NCBI GenBank assembly: GCA_949825025.1
Contig: OX463787.1
Coordinates: 19,625,482-19,689,481 of the forward strand
DNA: 64,000 bases
From: Siphlonurus alternatus
Lineage: Eukaryota; Arthropoda; Insecta; Ephemeroptera; Siphlonuridae
Direction: 5' to 3'
The notes under the pieces were generated by a model, which made no database searches, was not told the DNA's origin, and saw only the letters and a program-made list of their open reading frames with translations. Below are positions 1 to 11,782 of the stretch, piece after piece. Position numbers and translations under genes: made by a program. How positions within the stretch are numbered: the first letter of the stretch is position 1; every line of letters starts with the position of its first letter.

Positions 1-26
1 CTTGAGGAGGAAGTGAGTGTTAGAAC

Positions 27-390
27 CAAGGATTTTGTATATAACTTCAGGATAGGATATTCTTATACCAAAAGCATTAGAGATACTTGGGCAAATCTCC
101 AACGTAAGATGGTGACCGAGCGCATCCATCTCGAATCACTGTTTACATGACGGTGTTTAATACGCATTCGCTGATGACGGATAATGTTACTCTTAAGAGG
201 TGTCATCAATGAATCCGTAATAAATAGCGTCATGTGAACGTAGTGATTGTAAACTGTATGGATGTTCCCCAACGTAAGATGGCGGACTTATTCCCATTAT
301 TTACTGTTATAGCCACCACTTCCTCCTCACGACCGTGCCTCACTGACGGCAGCAACATCACCTATCCAGAGGTTATATACAAAATCCTTG
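27..390. mobile_element. hAT-like MITE with about 20-bp terminal inverted repeats
   Basis: The left end CAAGGATTTTGTATATAAC is matched in reverse complement at 372-390, and similarity continues a further 10 bp inward. The flanks GTTAGAAC (19-26) and GGTAGAAC (391-398) look like an 8-bp target duplication with one mismatch, which suggests the hAT superfamily. There is no coding capacity. The interior (about 139-245) holds a palindromic cassette that recurs near 25970 and 62370 in unrelated contexts. The superfamily is inferred from the length of the target duplication only. Confidence 0.6.
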
Positions 391-530
391 GGTAGAACAA
401 TAGGATATCCGCCATCTTATCATGGCCTGTAAAGCCAAAAGAATGTTGCGCTCGGCGGCCATGATACCATGTTTTTTTGCAAGTATCTATTATGATATTG
501 TTATAGAGGCCTATCCATACTTAGTACAAT

Positions 531-917
531 AAGATAACACAAAAGATCGTCTGTGGTAGTCCCATTTGATTAACATGTAAACCTTAGCAACCATTGCACA
601 TATAATAATTCTGATTTTTTCTTTAGGAATAGTTCTCAGCACCAAAAAAATTGTAGAAAAAATTTCAAAACAATCGCTTGATCTGATTTCTTAATATTAA
701 TTTATTAGTTTAGGTCTCCATCTATGGGAAAGTCCTATACTGAAAATTTAAAAAATTAATTAAAAAAATCTGATCGAGTGATTGTTTTGAAAATAATTTT
801 TATACATTTTTTTGGTGCTAAGAATGTAACTAAAAAAAATCAGAATCATTATGATGTTGCTAAGGTTTACATGTTAATCAAATGGGACTACCACAATTGA
901 TGTTTCGTGTTATCTTG
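531..917. mobile_element. Foldback element, family alpha (copy 1)
   Basis: The arms at 531-592 and 855-917 are inverted copies that share TAGTCCCATTTGATTAACAT and TGTAAACCTTAGCAAC, and weaker complementarity runs to the centre near 725. The arms are AT-rich and contain no ORF. A diverged second member lies at 30880-31257. The structure is that of a long-inverted-repeat non-autonomous DNA element; no target duplication could be fixed. Confidence 0.6.
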
Positions 918-1423
918 CCCTTAATTCAGCTATAAAAAAAGATATAAATTATTGCATCAAGCATTGAACAAAACCCACATAAATATTATATATTTTTAAA
1001 AGGAGTATCTACCTCAATTTTTTTATTGTAAAAATAGATTGAAGATGCACACTTCTCTTACTCTGCCTTTTTGTCCAGAAATTTTAGCACCCGGGAAATT
1101 TTGGCAACAATTTTGCGGAGGTTGGATTTGAAGCCACGCCCCTTTTAGGTCGTATATAATTTTATTTAGAGAGGTGACAGAAAGTGTCACTTTCTCTGTA
1201 CTTTCAATATTTTTTTAATCAAACCTTAATTGGATTCTTACTAATTACTCACTAAGTTTAAAACCCCGAATCTTCCTCAACCCTAACTTAGCGTTTCGCG
1301 GGCTCTTCCAGAACGGGGGTGGCAACGGCCTTGCAATCCATCCCGACATTTGCCTGCGACTGAGGGAAACGTGGAAACCTCAGCCAGGATAGACGCTACA
1401 GCTTTTGTCAATGAACCAGAAGT
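918..1423. other. Non-coding spacer with a hairpin motif shared with 32755-32845
   Basis: No ORF or element boundary is recognised. Around 1310-1410 a moderately GC-rich stretch includes CTGAGGGAAACGTGGAAACC followed by TCAG (1360-1383), forming CTGAGG/CCTCAG arms. A similar block recurs near 32755-32845. Similarity to segments B and C begins abruptly near 1424. Confidence 0.4.
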
Positions 1424-1689
1424 ATAGAAGAGGTTTTAGTTACGTAACCTTTCACCGCAAGCAAGCAAGCAGACAGGTAAGCGAGCGCGCAACGAGAGAG
1501 TGAGGCAGGAAGCCGACAAGAGCATGCGAGCCAAACTTGTCAACGACCGCTCAGTTCTTGTGTCACAGTGGACGAGAGAGGAGGTCGTGCGGAGGAATGT
1601 CGTAAATCATCGTAAATGTAAGTAATGTTGTGTTAAAACATTATTTTAATTAACATTCTGTGCATAATAACTATATAAACGTACCCTAG

Positions 1690-1935
1690 TTGAAAAATTT
1701 CGTCTTTAACTCATCCTTTACACGTCTAAACCTAATCTTTTTACATCTAAATCACATCTTATTTCCTCTTCGCTCAAAGTGAGGTTGAAATGAAGACCAC
1801 ATATCTAACATTTTATGTTCATTTTATGTTCAAGAAGAGGAAAAAAGACGTAATCTCGTCTTTTTCACCTCTTTTTTCCACTAATATGGTGCAAAAGAAG
1901 AGGAGAAAATGCGAGAGAAGAGCAAGAAAACTTTA
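1690..1935. repeat. Right arm of a long-TIR element, truncated at the segment A boundary
   Basis: This is the same arm as at 49262-49500 and 41218-41455, beginning near CCTAGTTGAAAAATTTCGTC. The partner left arm present in B and C is missing because segment A starts at 1424. Short Lys-rich ORFs in this arm in B and C are shadows: in A the frame is broken by a small duplication. Confidence 0.6.
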
Positions 1936-2546
1936 AATTTATTTCAACTCGGGTACTTTCTGAATTTTAATACTATGATTGTGAATGGAATTTCTTACTA
2001 TTTGTTGTTCTTTTATAACTGTTTAAAAAAGTATTAAGTTCCGTTGAAATATAAAATAAAAATAGCATTATGCATACATTGTATAGCATATTTTTATTAT
2101 TATTATTTTTTGTTGTCTTAATAAATCCGTTTTGTAAATTTATTATGGCCATGCATTCATATATTGCCTTTAATTGCCTTTAATTTAAGTGGATAATTAA
2201 AATTTTCACAATAATCTGATTATTAAATGAAATAAGATTTTGAACGAATTATGGAAAATATTAAATATTAATATTAAAAAAATATTAATGAAATTAAATT
2301 AATTAAATATTATGTTAAAAATAGAAACAATCGATTTAGTTTTCAAGTATATTGTTCGATATTAAAATTTCTATGTTTTTATACCTTTAAACGAAATAGT
2401 AAAGAACATTATAATAATTTAATTTTGTAAACGGGAAACCATATCGTAACTTCCTGGATGTATAAAGCTACTAAATATAAGAAATTATTTTTATATTGTA
2501 AGAGAACTATGCTATTGCTAAATTTGAAATAACGGCACAACAATGT

Positions 2547-3003
2547 GCTTACGAAGTGTCATTTTTTCACTGGCTAAATCAAAAGAGGAGGTCGAAAAAT
2601 ATCCCTTAGATTTTTTTGCGATTTTTTTAAGCACTGCATCATACCTAGAATGGAGATTAAAAATGTCTCTTGACCTGGAGGCTCCATCCGCAATGCCTAT
2701 GACGTCATTACATTCTTTGGTTCAACTATATAACACTTGTAAAAAATTATTGCATTGTTGCTTGTTTATTAAAAATAATCATTTGTTTCCATAACAACGT
2801 GTTTGTTTAGAAACATTATATAGTTGACCCAAAGAATGAAATGACGTCATAGGCACTGCGGATGGAGCCTCCAGGTCAAGCGACATTTTTAATCTCCATT
2901 CTAGGTATGATGCAGTGCTTAAAAAAACTCGCAAAAAAATCTAAGGGTTATTTTTCGATCTCCTCTTTTGATTGAGCCAGTAAAAAAATTACACCCCGTA
3001 AGC
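2547..3003. mobile_element. Foldback element, family beta, in segment A
   Basis: This is a near-perfect palindrome of about 457 bp. The left arm starts GCTTACGAAGTGTCA and the right arm ends with its inverse, GTAAGC. Each arm carries one exact TGACGTCA (2700-2707 and 2842-2849). Copies lie at 50080-50536 and, truncated, at 42032-42397. Related but longer foldbacks lie at 8080-8812 and 33487-33905. An 83-codon ORF in the left arm is preserved only because the copies are near identical. Confidence 0.8.
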
Positions 3004-4320
3004 CTATTATCAATTTAAATTTTTTAATCATCATAAATTTAGGCTCTCATTTCATATATTTTTTTAGCGTGGTTGTACTGAATGTTGCGATGTTATTTCT
3101 TCCTCAGGTGATTGTACGAGACTGCCTGAAGTAGCGACATGTTTGTCCTTGCACTCTTTCCCAACTTTTCGATTGATATTATATTTCAACATGCAAGGTA
3201 TACATGACTTCTTGGATACTTTTTATTTATTATCATCGGAAAAGGAAAAAAAATTATTTAATTATTTATAGTTACAATTGAGATAATTAATGTATTATAA
3301 TAAATTTTAATTTTTTTAAACGGATATTTGTTCGATATTTTACTCCAGTTTTATTTTTAATATTTTTTTCACAATTAATTTTTATTAACATGATCAACTT
3401 GATGTAATATATTATTTGCCGGTATAATTATATAGTTCACTAGTTCAAAAATTGTGACTGCAACTTTTGTGCATTATATTAATTTTATTTTTAAAATTAT
3501 TCACAATCCGTTTCAGCAGTGTTTGAAAATAGAGCTGGCAATTCAGATCATCTTGAAACATTTGCGTTAACCCGTAGTGTACGAAACTCTCTCGTGTAAT
3601 ATTTTACAGCCGGGCAACTTCTGACACATGTGCATGATCACGTGTTTACCATTAGGCCATCGTTCTTTGAAATTATATAATTGCTTTAATTAACATATTT
3701 ATCAATGATATAATCAATAATATTTATAAGAATTCGTAGGGATGATTAGAGGGCATATAAAATGTATCAAAAATATTTCTTCATTTCAAGTTCCGATAAT
3801 TTTATTGTTTACGATAAAATCCGTTTTAATGTTCAAAAGGTAGTTTTCCAGAAACGATATTTTTAAAGTGATACTGGTATAGTTTATTTTTTAATCACCG
3901 GCTATACCATTAGCAGTTTTGATGCATGGTATTGCTGATTTTCAAATGTAATATGGCCTGACTATCTTGTAGCTTAGCTGTAAACGTTGTTATATTTATT
4001 TTATTTTTGTTTTTAGTTTACAACAATCTGTAGATTGTTTTGCTCATAATCAATCTAATATACGCAGGTTTGGATTGATTTAGGTTAGGGTTTGCAGTCC
4101 GTGACTTGTAGTCAAGTCATGTAATGAGATTTAAATCACACCTGGTGTGATGGAGAGACCTTGCGGATAAACCAGACTTTTAATTAATTTAAATATACTT
4201 TGGTAAAAATCGAATTAATATGAAGAGATTAAAAAACAATACTTTTTCTTACATTAAACTTAATATAAATGTAATATCATATTATTGTAATATAATATTA
4301 TTTAATTAAATATAAATTTA
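3004..4320. other. AT-rich duplicated spacer, nothing coding recognised
   Basis: This stretch is shared with segment C (50537-51850) and has few differences. It contains no long ORF, no RNA gene I recognise and no internal repeat. A short TTAGGTTAGGG near 4081-4092 is too short to call telomeric. Confidence 0.5.
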
Positions 4321-4740
4321 AAATACTGAGCTTTCCAGAACCCAAATTTTGTGTTTATGCAGTATCATCCTCAGCAAGGTTGTCATGGACTTGAAGATAT
4401 ATTACCTTCACTTATATATTTAGTTGTTGACTTAGAGTAATTACGAGGATGGTTTTCAATCTCTCGAAAAATGCGGAGGAGAGTAGGTGCAATACCGTGA
4501 GATTTGCTCTTGCTTCCCCCTCCGCTTGTTTTTGGTGTCTAGTGGGAGTGTAGCGGAGGTTCGGTCGTTTCCCTAAGTTACCAGCGAAACCGGCCTCCGC
4601 TGAGCATAGCTTTAAATGGTTAGGATGGCACGGCTACTGCTTCTCCCACCCAGGGTACAAAATCGTCACGATTTACCACTATGTGGTCACCCTGGCTTTG
4701 GATCATTCAATTGACAAAGAATTGTGACGTACCACCCCCT
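4321..4740. other. GC-richer island with several inverted repeats, unknown role
   Basis: In an AT-rich setting this stretch holds CCTCCGCT paired with AGCGGAGG, and CCAGGGT paired with ACCCTGG (about 4650-4700). The copy in segment C (about 51850-52265) is close to identical, but one stem base is changed there (AGTGGAGG). I compared it with the usual snRNAs from general knowledge and did not find a match. It may be a decayed element or an RNA gene. Confidence 0.3.
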
Positions 4741-6365
4741 CCCCTTTAACCATATTAATCCTTATTTTTATTTATGTTTAGTTTTTATTATTATTATTTT
4801 TCGTTTTATTTATTTTTTATTATGATTTTATGATTTTTTATTTTCATCCTTTATCCATCATCCTTCCACCTTAATAGTTTGGTAAACAACCTTTTTTGTA
4901 TGATACTGGGAAGCACGGGAAGTTGTGGTTTTTGGATTTTTTTTTTGACTTTAAAATATCTTACAATAATTGAAAAATAATTAAATTTTATTTAATGTTC
5001 TGTTGCAGGAATAAAAATATTAAATATTTAAAATTGAGAAAATATTAAATTAAGAAAGAAATTATTGTTTATTATTTTAAAATTATCCAATATTAAACAC
5101 ATACAACATACAATTTTGTCTGGTTTTGAAGCAATGCTTTCTCTCACGTAACTTCTAAGTTTGTTGGGTCAGATTGCATAGTCTTAATAATTGAAAACAA
5201 AGCTTTTGTAGTATAATTATATAATATATGCTTAGTTTGGAGCCGTCCACTTTAAAAAATATCGTTTTTACCATTATTTTGAAATGCTATATAAGCACTG
5301 GAACTGTGTAGTCATGGTTTCTTTACTCTCCTATGTTTTTGAAAATTTAAAACATGAATAATTATAAAAATGGATATTATAATTAATGCATAGATCGTAT
5401 TTTGATTATTAATTGATAAGTTATCTAAAATTACGTTGCCGGTGATACATAATATATTAGGCAATATTTATATTTCTCTGAAATACATAGCATAATTAAT
5501 TAATTCTCCTTATATATTAATTAAATATACTTTAAATGGAGTATGTAAATTGCTAAATCCCCAAAAACCACCTCATAAATCTATAAATCCCCTAAATCCC
5601 TAAATCCCCCAACATCGACATGACCTCGAAACGTGACCTCCGCGAGGTCACCGCCCTGAAGACCTCACTTGTCTGGTGAGTTGAGTTCTTTAGTTAAAAA
5701 TAATTTATAATAGACAATAATGGTTGCTTTTTTTATTTCATAAATTAGAAAATATACATAAAATTGTGCTTTTCTGAAAATTTTAAGATTTTTTGGAGTG
5801 CGGAAACTAATTAAAAATAAAATAAAAATATCTGAATCAAGATGGTACACGTGATTGGACAACCATGACATATCAACAGCCAGTCACAACGCAATAAAAT
5901 GAGTAATACTTACATGACGATTGTCCGATAGGTAATACCACCCTATAATTCTTATTATTTTGATATTTATTTAAATTAAGTTCCCGCACTCCAAAAAATA
6001 TGAAAAAATTCAAAAAAACACAACTTTACGTATATTTTTAGTATAAAATTAAAAAATGCAATTATTACCGTCTATTGCATTACAAACAATACGTTTATAA
6101 ATGTCTTTTTGTTCTCTCAATGCAGGGACAACGTTAACTTGTCTGGTTTGTGGCTAAAACCTCGACGTCCTTACTGTTCCTGATGCCACCATGTATCAAC
6201 TGAGATAGTTTGTCTACTTACCTCATTACCTCATTTTTCACCGGTACTGTTCGCTAAACCTTATCATCCGTCTCGTTAATTCAATTTGGTTAGGTGAGTT
6301 GCCTTTTTTTTATATAAATGTTTGATGATCTACATTATTATTAAATTAAACAAAATGTAATAAAG
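4741..6365. other. AT-rich duplicated spacer with a short inverted pair
   Basis: There is no gene. TTTTTTGGAGTGCGGAAACT (about 5790) and TTCCCGCACTCCAAAAAATA (about 5981) are inverted copies of each other and may bound a small foldback. The segment C copy lies at 57657-58745, after the LINE insertion. Confidence 0.4.
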
Positions 6366-6369
6366 TAAT

Positions 6370-6760
6370 AAATGTGATAAAGTATCGACCTTCAAAATTT
6401 TTATGGTAGAAATAGATAAAAGGTTTAAAATTATGCTATTACTGTGATATTTTTTTAGATTTTTAGAGTTCGAGAACTATTTTTAAAAAATTATTGAAAG
6501 TATATAAAAGTGATGTCTCTTGACGTCTCTCCTAATAAAAGGATACGTCCTAAAAGGAGCGTGGGTTCAAAACCAATCTTATATGCAAAAATTTTGAGCA
6601 ATATTTCTCGGACCTTTACAATTCTTCGAAAAACCAGAGTGACCTAACTTTGCACCCTCTATCCATTTCTGCAATAAAAAGTTTGAGGTCGATACTATTG
6701 TGTTCTCCACTGTAGCACCATTGGTCAGCAGTCACGTCTGGACTGGCCGCAACTCTCGGT
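6370..6760. mobile_element. Foldback element, family gamma, in segment A
   Basis: AAGTATCGACC near 6381 and GGTCGATACTAT near 6688 are inverted ends, with partly complementary interiors. A second member at 43437-43757 has the same end and the shared stretch AGAAATGGATAGAG. The segment C copy runs from about 58745 to 59080. It is non-coding. Confidence 0.5.
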
Positions 6761-7107
6761 GTGCTCAAGTCGAGAACCACGTGACGTCATCAACGTGGCA
6801 TTGACGTCACAGCTCGATCGTCGGTCTCGTGGCATCTTCATTGTGCAGGCAATAAAGGTATGATAAAAGTAGCAGTGCCTCCAGTGATTTGCAACTAAAA
6901 TATTAACATTCCGATCTTTTTTTTAATATTATATTATTTTTTATTTTAATCGTATTTTTTTATCAGAAATTTAAAAGAATTATAATATCTTTGGAGGTTC
7001 TTTCCGCTTTTTTTTATAAATATTATAAAAAAATAATATTCGATCATACTTTGCATTGTTACGTTGCATAATAATTTTGATATTATCTTTGTATTATATG
7101 ATGTTAA

Positions 7108-7445
7108 AGGCATACAGGCCTCAAAATACAGATTAGACAGTCACCAAGTGGGTTTAGAGTATATAATCAACATTCGCATCATTTCTTTCCACGCGTGATG
7201 CATCCGTGCGAAGTCGCAGTTCAAAGTAAGAAATTTAGTCCTTGATGACGTCACGAAGTCCTTGATGACGTCACAACTCAATGCTAATCGGTGCTAGCTG
7301 TGAGTTGTGACGTCAGCAAGGACTTTCTTTACAGCGCGACTTCGCACAGACGCACCGCGCGCAGGTAAAAATAATACGAATGTTGATTATAATCTTGAGC
7401 AACACTAAATGTCTGTCTAATTTGTAAGTTGAGGCCTGTATACCT
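7108..7445. mobile_element. piggyBac-type MITE with TTAA target duplication, segment A only
   Basis: The ends are AGGCATACAGGCCTCAA and its inverse ending GTATACCT, flanked by TTAA at 7104-7107 and 7446-7449. The paralogous site in segment C has a single TTAA (59470-59473) and no insert, so the boundaries are exact. TTAA duplication is diagnostic of piggyBac-like elements. The 338-bp interior is non-coding and carries three exact TGACGTCA palindromes. Confidence 0.88.
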
Positions 7446-8079
7446 TTAAAGGAAAATAAGCAAAAGAGTGTGGACCTCAAAATTTTTTATTGCAAAATAG
7501 GATGAGGGTTCAAAAATAAAGCACTCTTAATTTATTTATTTAATTTTTTAGAGCTTGGAAAGTATTGCTAAAATATTTTACCGAGGTCCGAGGTTGGGTT
7601 TGAACCCATGTCCCTTTTAAGTCCTATCCTAAGGCAACAATTTCTTTGTATTTTCAATATTTTTTTTAAAAAAAGTTCCCGCACACTAAAAAATATGAAT
7701 AAAATCAGAGACGCATTATTTTACACCCACTATCCATTTTTGCAATAAAATATTTGAGTTCAATACTCCATTTTAAAACACATCGAATACATATTAAGTT
7801 AACTGTTGTTTTTAGGACTGACTGTGGAGTCCACACACACGCTGTCAGGACGAGGAAACACCCCACGTGACACCACGAGGTGCGCTCCGTGGTCGCTCCA
7901 TGACTCAGCATGTCCTCGTCAGGTAGGGATCATAATGTATAGTCTGTCCAGGATAGGTTGATCTGACGTCACAATCTTTTGTCCTCCAATACAATCTTAA
8001 TGGGAGGGTCAAGTGATTTAAGACCTACTGTATCTTAGATAGACTATACGATTCCAGAGACACTATAGAGATATCCGTG

Positions 8080-8812
8080 TAATATGAGTGGGAATTTGAA
8101 GAACCTTGAAGTTAGTTCCACCGGAATTACGAGTGACCAAACCACTGTCGACCAGTCACCATTGATTTCATCATCAGTGACGTAATCCGAGCTGGCCAAT
8201 CGCCGCGTGATCACAAAATCGCCAATTAGGTTCTTGCATGTCATTTGTTTTTTTAGATCAATCTAAAGAGTGATTTGAAAAATACACGTGTGAATTTTAC
8301 GCCAATTTTTTTAGTACTGCATCATACCTAAAATAAAGATTAAAAGAGATCACGTGATCTGGAGGCGCCTTCCACAACGCTTATGACGTCATTACATTCT
8401 TTGGTTTTACTATACAACACTTGCCTTGTTGCTTGTATATGAAACTGTTTTATTTTTTTCCATAACAACGTGATTTTTTACAAGTGTTAAATAGCTAAAC
8501 CAAAGAATGTAATGACGTCATAGGCGTTGTGAAAGGTGCCTCCAGGTCACGTGACCTCTTTGATTCTCTATTTTAGGTACGATGCATTGCAGTGTTAAAA
8601 CAAGTAGCATAAAGTTCACACGTGTATTTTTTAACATCTCTCGATTCAGCTACTTATAAAAAAATTACATGCAGGAACCTAATTGGCTATCTCGGATGAC
8701 ATCACTGAACTGAAACTAACGGTGATTGGTCGATCGAAGTGTGACCACTCGTAATTCCAGTGGAACTAAATTCAATGTTCTTCAAATTTCTACCCATAAG
8801 ACAAGGATGTCT
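8080..8812. mobile_element. Large foldback element, family beta-prime, segment A
   Basis: The arms of about 350 bp include GGAATTACGAGTG near 8122 and CACTCGTAATTCC near 8748, and CCAATTAGGTTC (8222) against GAACCTAATTGG (about 8682). Both arms contain TGACGTCA next to ACATTCTTTGGTT or its inverse, as in family beta. Segment C holds the same structure at about 60105-60836. The LTR element inserted about 90 bp to the right. Confidence 0.75.
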
Positions 8813-8901
8813 GTAACATATAATTTCTCTGTTATAATTCCTCGTGGACGTGGAGAAATTGATATGGGGATTAATGCAATGCTAGTTAAATAATACAATA
8901 T

Positions 8902-9593
8902 TGTCACGAGGAATTCTTACTTTTAATGGTCTGTCTATCTTTTCCCCTAATTTCTGTCCATCTCCTTAATTATCCCTGTTAATAAGAATCCCTATGACAC
9001 CAGGACCGTAAACCCTACTTACAGGATCATAAGATTGTTTTAAATTATAGACCGTATTCATCCTACAATAGTATATTTTATTATACAAATCTCAGAGACA
9101 CGATACATATGGTTTAGGGAGGCAACTTACATTTCTGACGGTGCTGGCTGGCTCCTAGCGCCGCGGGCAGGCGGATCAGTCAGTATGCGTTTAGGGCAGC
9201 GTGCGTTAACATCACTGTCTGATGATGCAAGAGAGAGGGCGAAGGCCAAGTCTCAACAGTTTTAGTGTGAATGCCTCGAGTGCAGTGACTGCCTGATCCG
9301 CCTGGTGCATCGTCTTATATAGTACACAGCAATACATAAAAATACCCCCGCTCTCGGGTAGACAGCTAATCGGGCAGAGGACCGACAGGGGTAGAGACTG
9401 GTAGGGGTTAATCCAGGATTTTCCTCCCGGGATGGGGTAAGTACACAAAACATCTGTATTTTCTCATATGATTCCTAGTAAACGAGTACTATTGATCCAG
9501 TATCTCCCACATACTAAAAATACTAAGACGCAAGGCGGGTTGTAAAATAGAGGTAGTCTAATTTATATAAATATAAATTAGACTATCGTCACA
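8902..9593 (-). repeat. 3' LTR
   Basis: In element orientation it runs TGTGACG...CGTGACA. It differs from the 5' LTR by one substitution that I can see (9420 against 24353). An AATAAA signal in element orientation is at 9077-9082. The internal ORFs of 63 and 78 codons seen in both LTRs are chance frames. Confidence 0.95.
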
Positions 9594-9600
9594 CTCCCCG
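9594..9600 (-). promoter_or_regulatory. Polypurine tract next to the 3' LTR
   Basis: In element orientation the internal region ends in CGGGGAG directly before TGTGACG of the 3' LTR, the expected place for plus-strand DNA priming. Confidence 0.65.
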
Positions 9601-11782
9601 ATTTAAAGTGGAAGGCTCCTGACTTCCAACAATGTCTTTAGTTCGTTACTCAAAATTTATTCGATTGTTTAAAATTTTAATCGCATCAAAAGAACTCGTT
9701 TCGTATTACATACTGTTTTTTTTTACTCTACATTAAACAACAACAAGTGAAACCAATGATTATTTGATACTTATTAAATACATTTAAAATAATGAAGAAT
9801 TGGTAATTTATTTTTCTCTTCTTTTTAAATTGAAATTTAAACATTTTTTTTCCACCATTTAGTTACCAATTTTTCATAAAATTACACTAAAACTACATAG
9901 TTTTAATTTTTGATAAAATCGTTTCTTGAAATCTTATAATTGAATTGAACAATAATAATACAATAATACATATCTATATCTATTTTACCATTGAACAATT
10001 TTATTTTTCACTACAGACTACTTTATTGCTATACTACAAAAAATCAACATGCATATTAGTTGCATATAATCCCAAGATTTAAAAAAATAAATGCATAAAT
10101 ACTCCTAAATTCATAAATAATTTTAATTTATTTATTTCGTTTTACTATAACTATATAAACATTAACTTTGTTAATTTAGGTAATTAATTAATTAGTTAAT
10201 TAATTAATTAATTAATTTCAACTGCTATAATTTAATTTATGATTATTTATATAAAATTTATAATTTATTTTACTTTATTATATTTATTTTAATACTTTAC
10301 TGCGACTTAATACAAAATTTGTCCTCAAATTTAGCATTTAAATATATTTAAGAAAAACATCTTGGGATGTATATTTCCACTAATTAATAATATTTTGGTT
10401 AATAATACATAGCATTTACTAAAACTACAAAGTTTCATAAAATGTAATATTTTTTTTATCAAGTTGCTAGAATTGTGGACACTGAAAATTTTATTTCCCT
10501 ATAGGAGGGGGAAAAAATATGTTTCCCATTGTATGACATCATAGCTGGCCGTAGAGATGAAGGAAAGCATCTCTAATTTTAACTCAATCTGTGTGAATTG
10601 GGTGTTGACTTTTTATGCATCTCTCAATCTGCGTGAATTGGGCGTTTACTTTAGTTTTTTATACAGACCAGCTATTATTTGAATAAAGGGAGAAAAAATT
10701 TTAACAAGTTTTTTTCTCTGGTTAAAAAGTTATAAAAATTAAAATTTATGGACTATTAATTTCAATATTAAAAACTTCAAAAAAAATTGTTTATCTTAGC
10801 ATTACATTTAAACATATTACATTTAGACATAAATGTTAAAAACATTTTTTTAAAATATGGCATAAGATTATTTTAATATCATTTTTTTTCATGCGTGATC
10901 GTTACATTAAGTTTTATTTTTTTCCTATTAATTTTTTTTATTATTTTAATATTTTAAATATGAAATAAATTTTAAAATAATATTTGAACTACAATATAAT
11001 TGTAATACAACTAGTTACTTGAAGAGAAAAAGCTTGAAAAGTTTTTAAAAATTGATTTTACTTCTCTCGGAACGATACCGGCGAACGCGGCCGGAGTCGC
11101 CGGTCTCGGTGCGCGGTGGCATCGGACTCTAGAGAAGCGCTCAAAAAATGTTTTTCGTGATTTTAATTATATTGTAATTGATTCGAAAGTAATTTATTAT
11201 GACTCTCAGTATTATTAGAGTCATTATAAAAAAGATTCTAGAATTTTTTGATAATAAAAAGTACCGAAAATTAAAAAAATAAAGTTATACGAAAAAGAGA
11301 GAGAATCTTGCGCTATACTTAGCGTATAGACGATTCTCATTCTTTTTTCTCTTGAACAACTTTTGTTACTTTCTCTAACTGTAATATTTTAATTTAAACA
11401 TTACATACTGCAAGTAATATATACAATAAAATTTTTTCGTAAAATTATTTAGAAGAAAATTCAAAAAAAATTTTCCTTTACTAATTACACATGGAAAATA
11501 AAAATCTTGACTATGCATTTTTCTATATAGTTTTTGCAGTATTTTAAATATAAATAATTTTTATTATACGGTATTGAATTATATTGTTTATACACAGTTT
11601 AAACACAATTTTGATTTAATTTGATTTGATAAAATTTCTTGAATCTTCTTGAATTTCTTCAATATTGCTAAATTTTACACATGTTCTATATAAAACTTTT
11701 AAATGACTATTTTTTTTTTTATAATTAATATAATTTCACTGATTTTTTTTTTCTATGAACTTAACACTCACTTTCTCACTTT
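9601..11782 (-). other. Long AT-rich 3' non-coding region of the LTR element
   Basis: There are 2.2 kb between the ORF5 stop and the polypurine tract without a credible ORF. It includes a (TTAA)n run near 10187-10217, two direct copies of a roughly 30-bp block starting near 10584 and 10624 with AATCTG and GTGAATTGGG, and a GC-rich hairpin at 11077-11104 (ACCGGCGA/TCGCCGGT). Confidence 0.6.

Noticed and set aside
4081..4095. TTAGGTTAGGG as telomere repeat
   Set aside because: Only two units, duplicated with segment C; too short for an insect telomeric tract.
9212..9453. Two small ORFs in both LTRs
   Set aside because: Same sequence at 24145-24386; they overlap the U3/R promoter region and show no coding signature.
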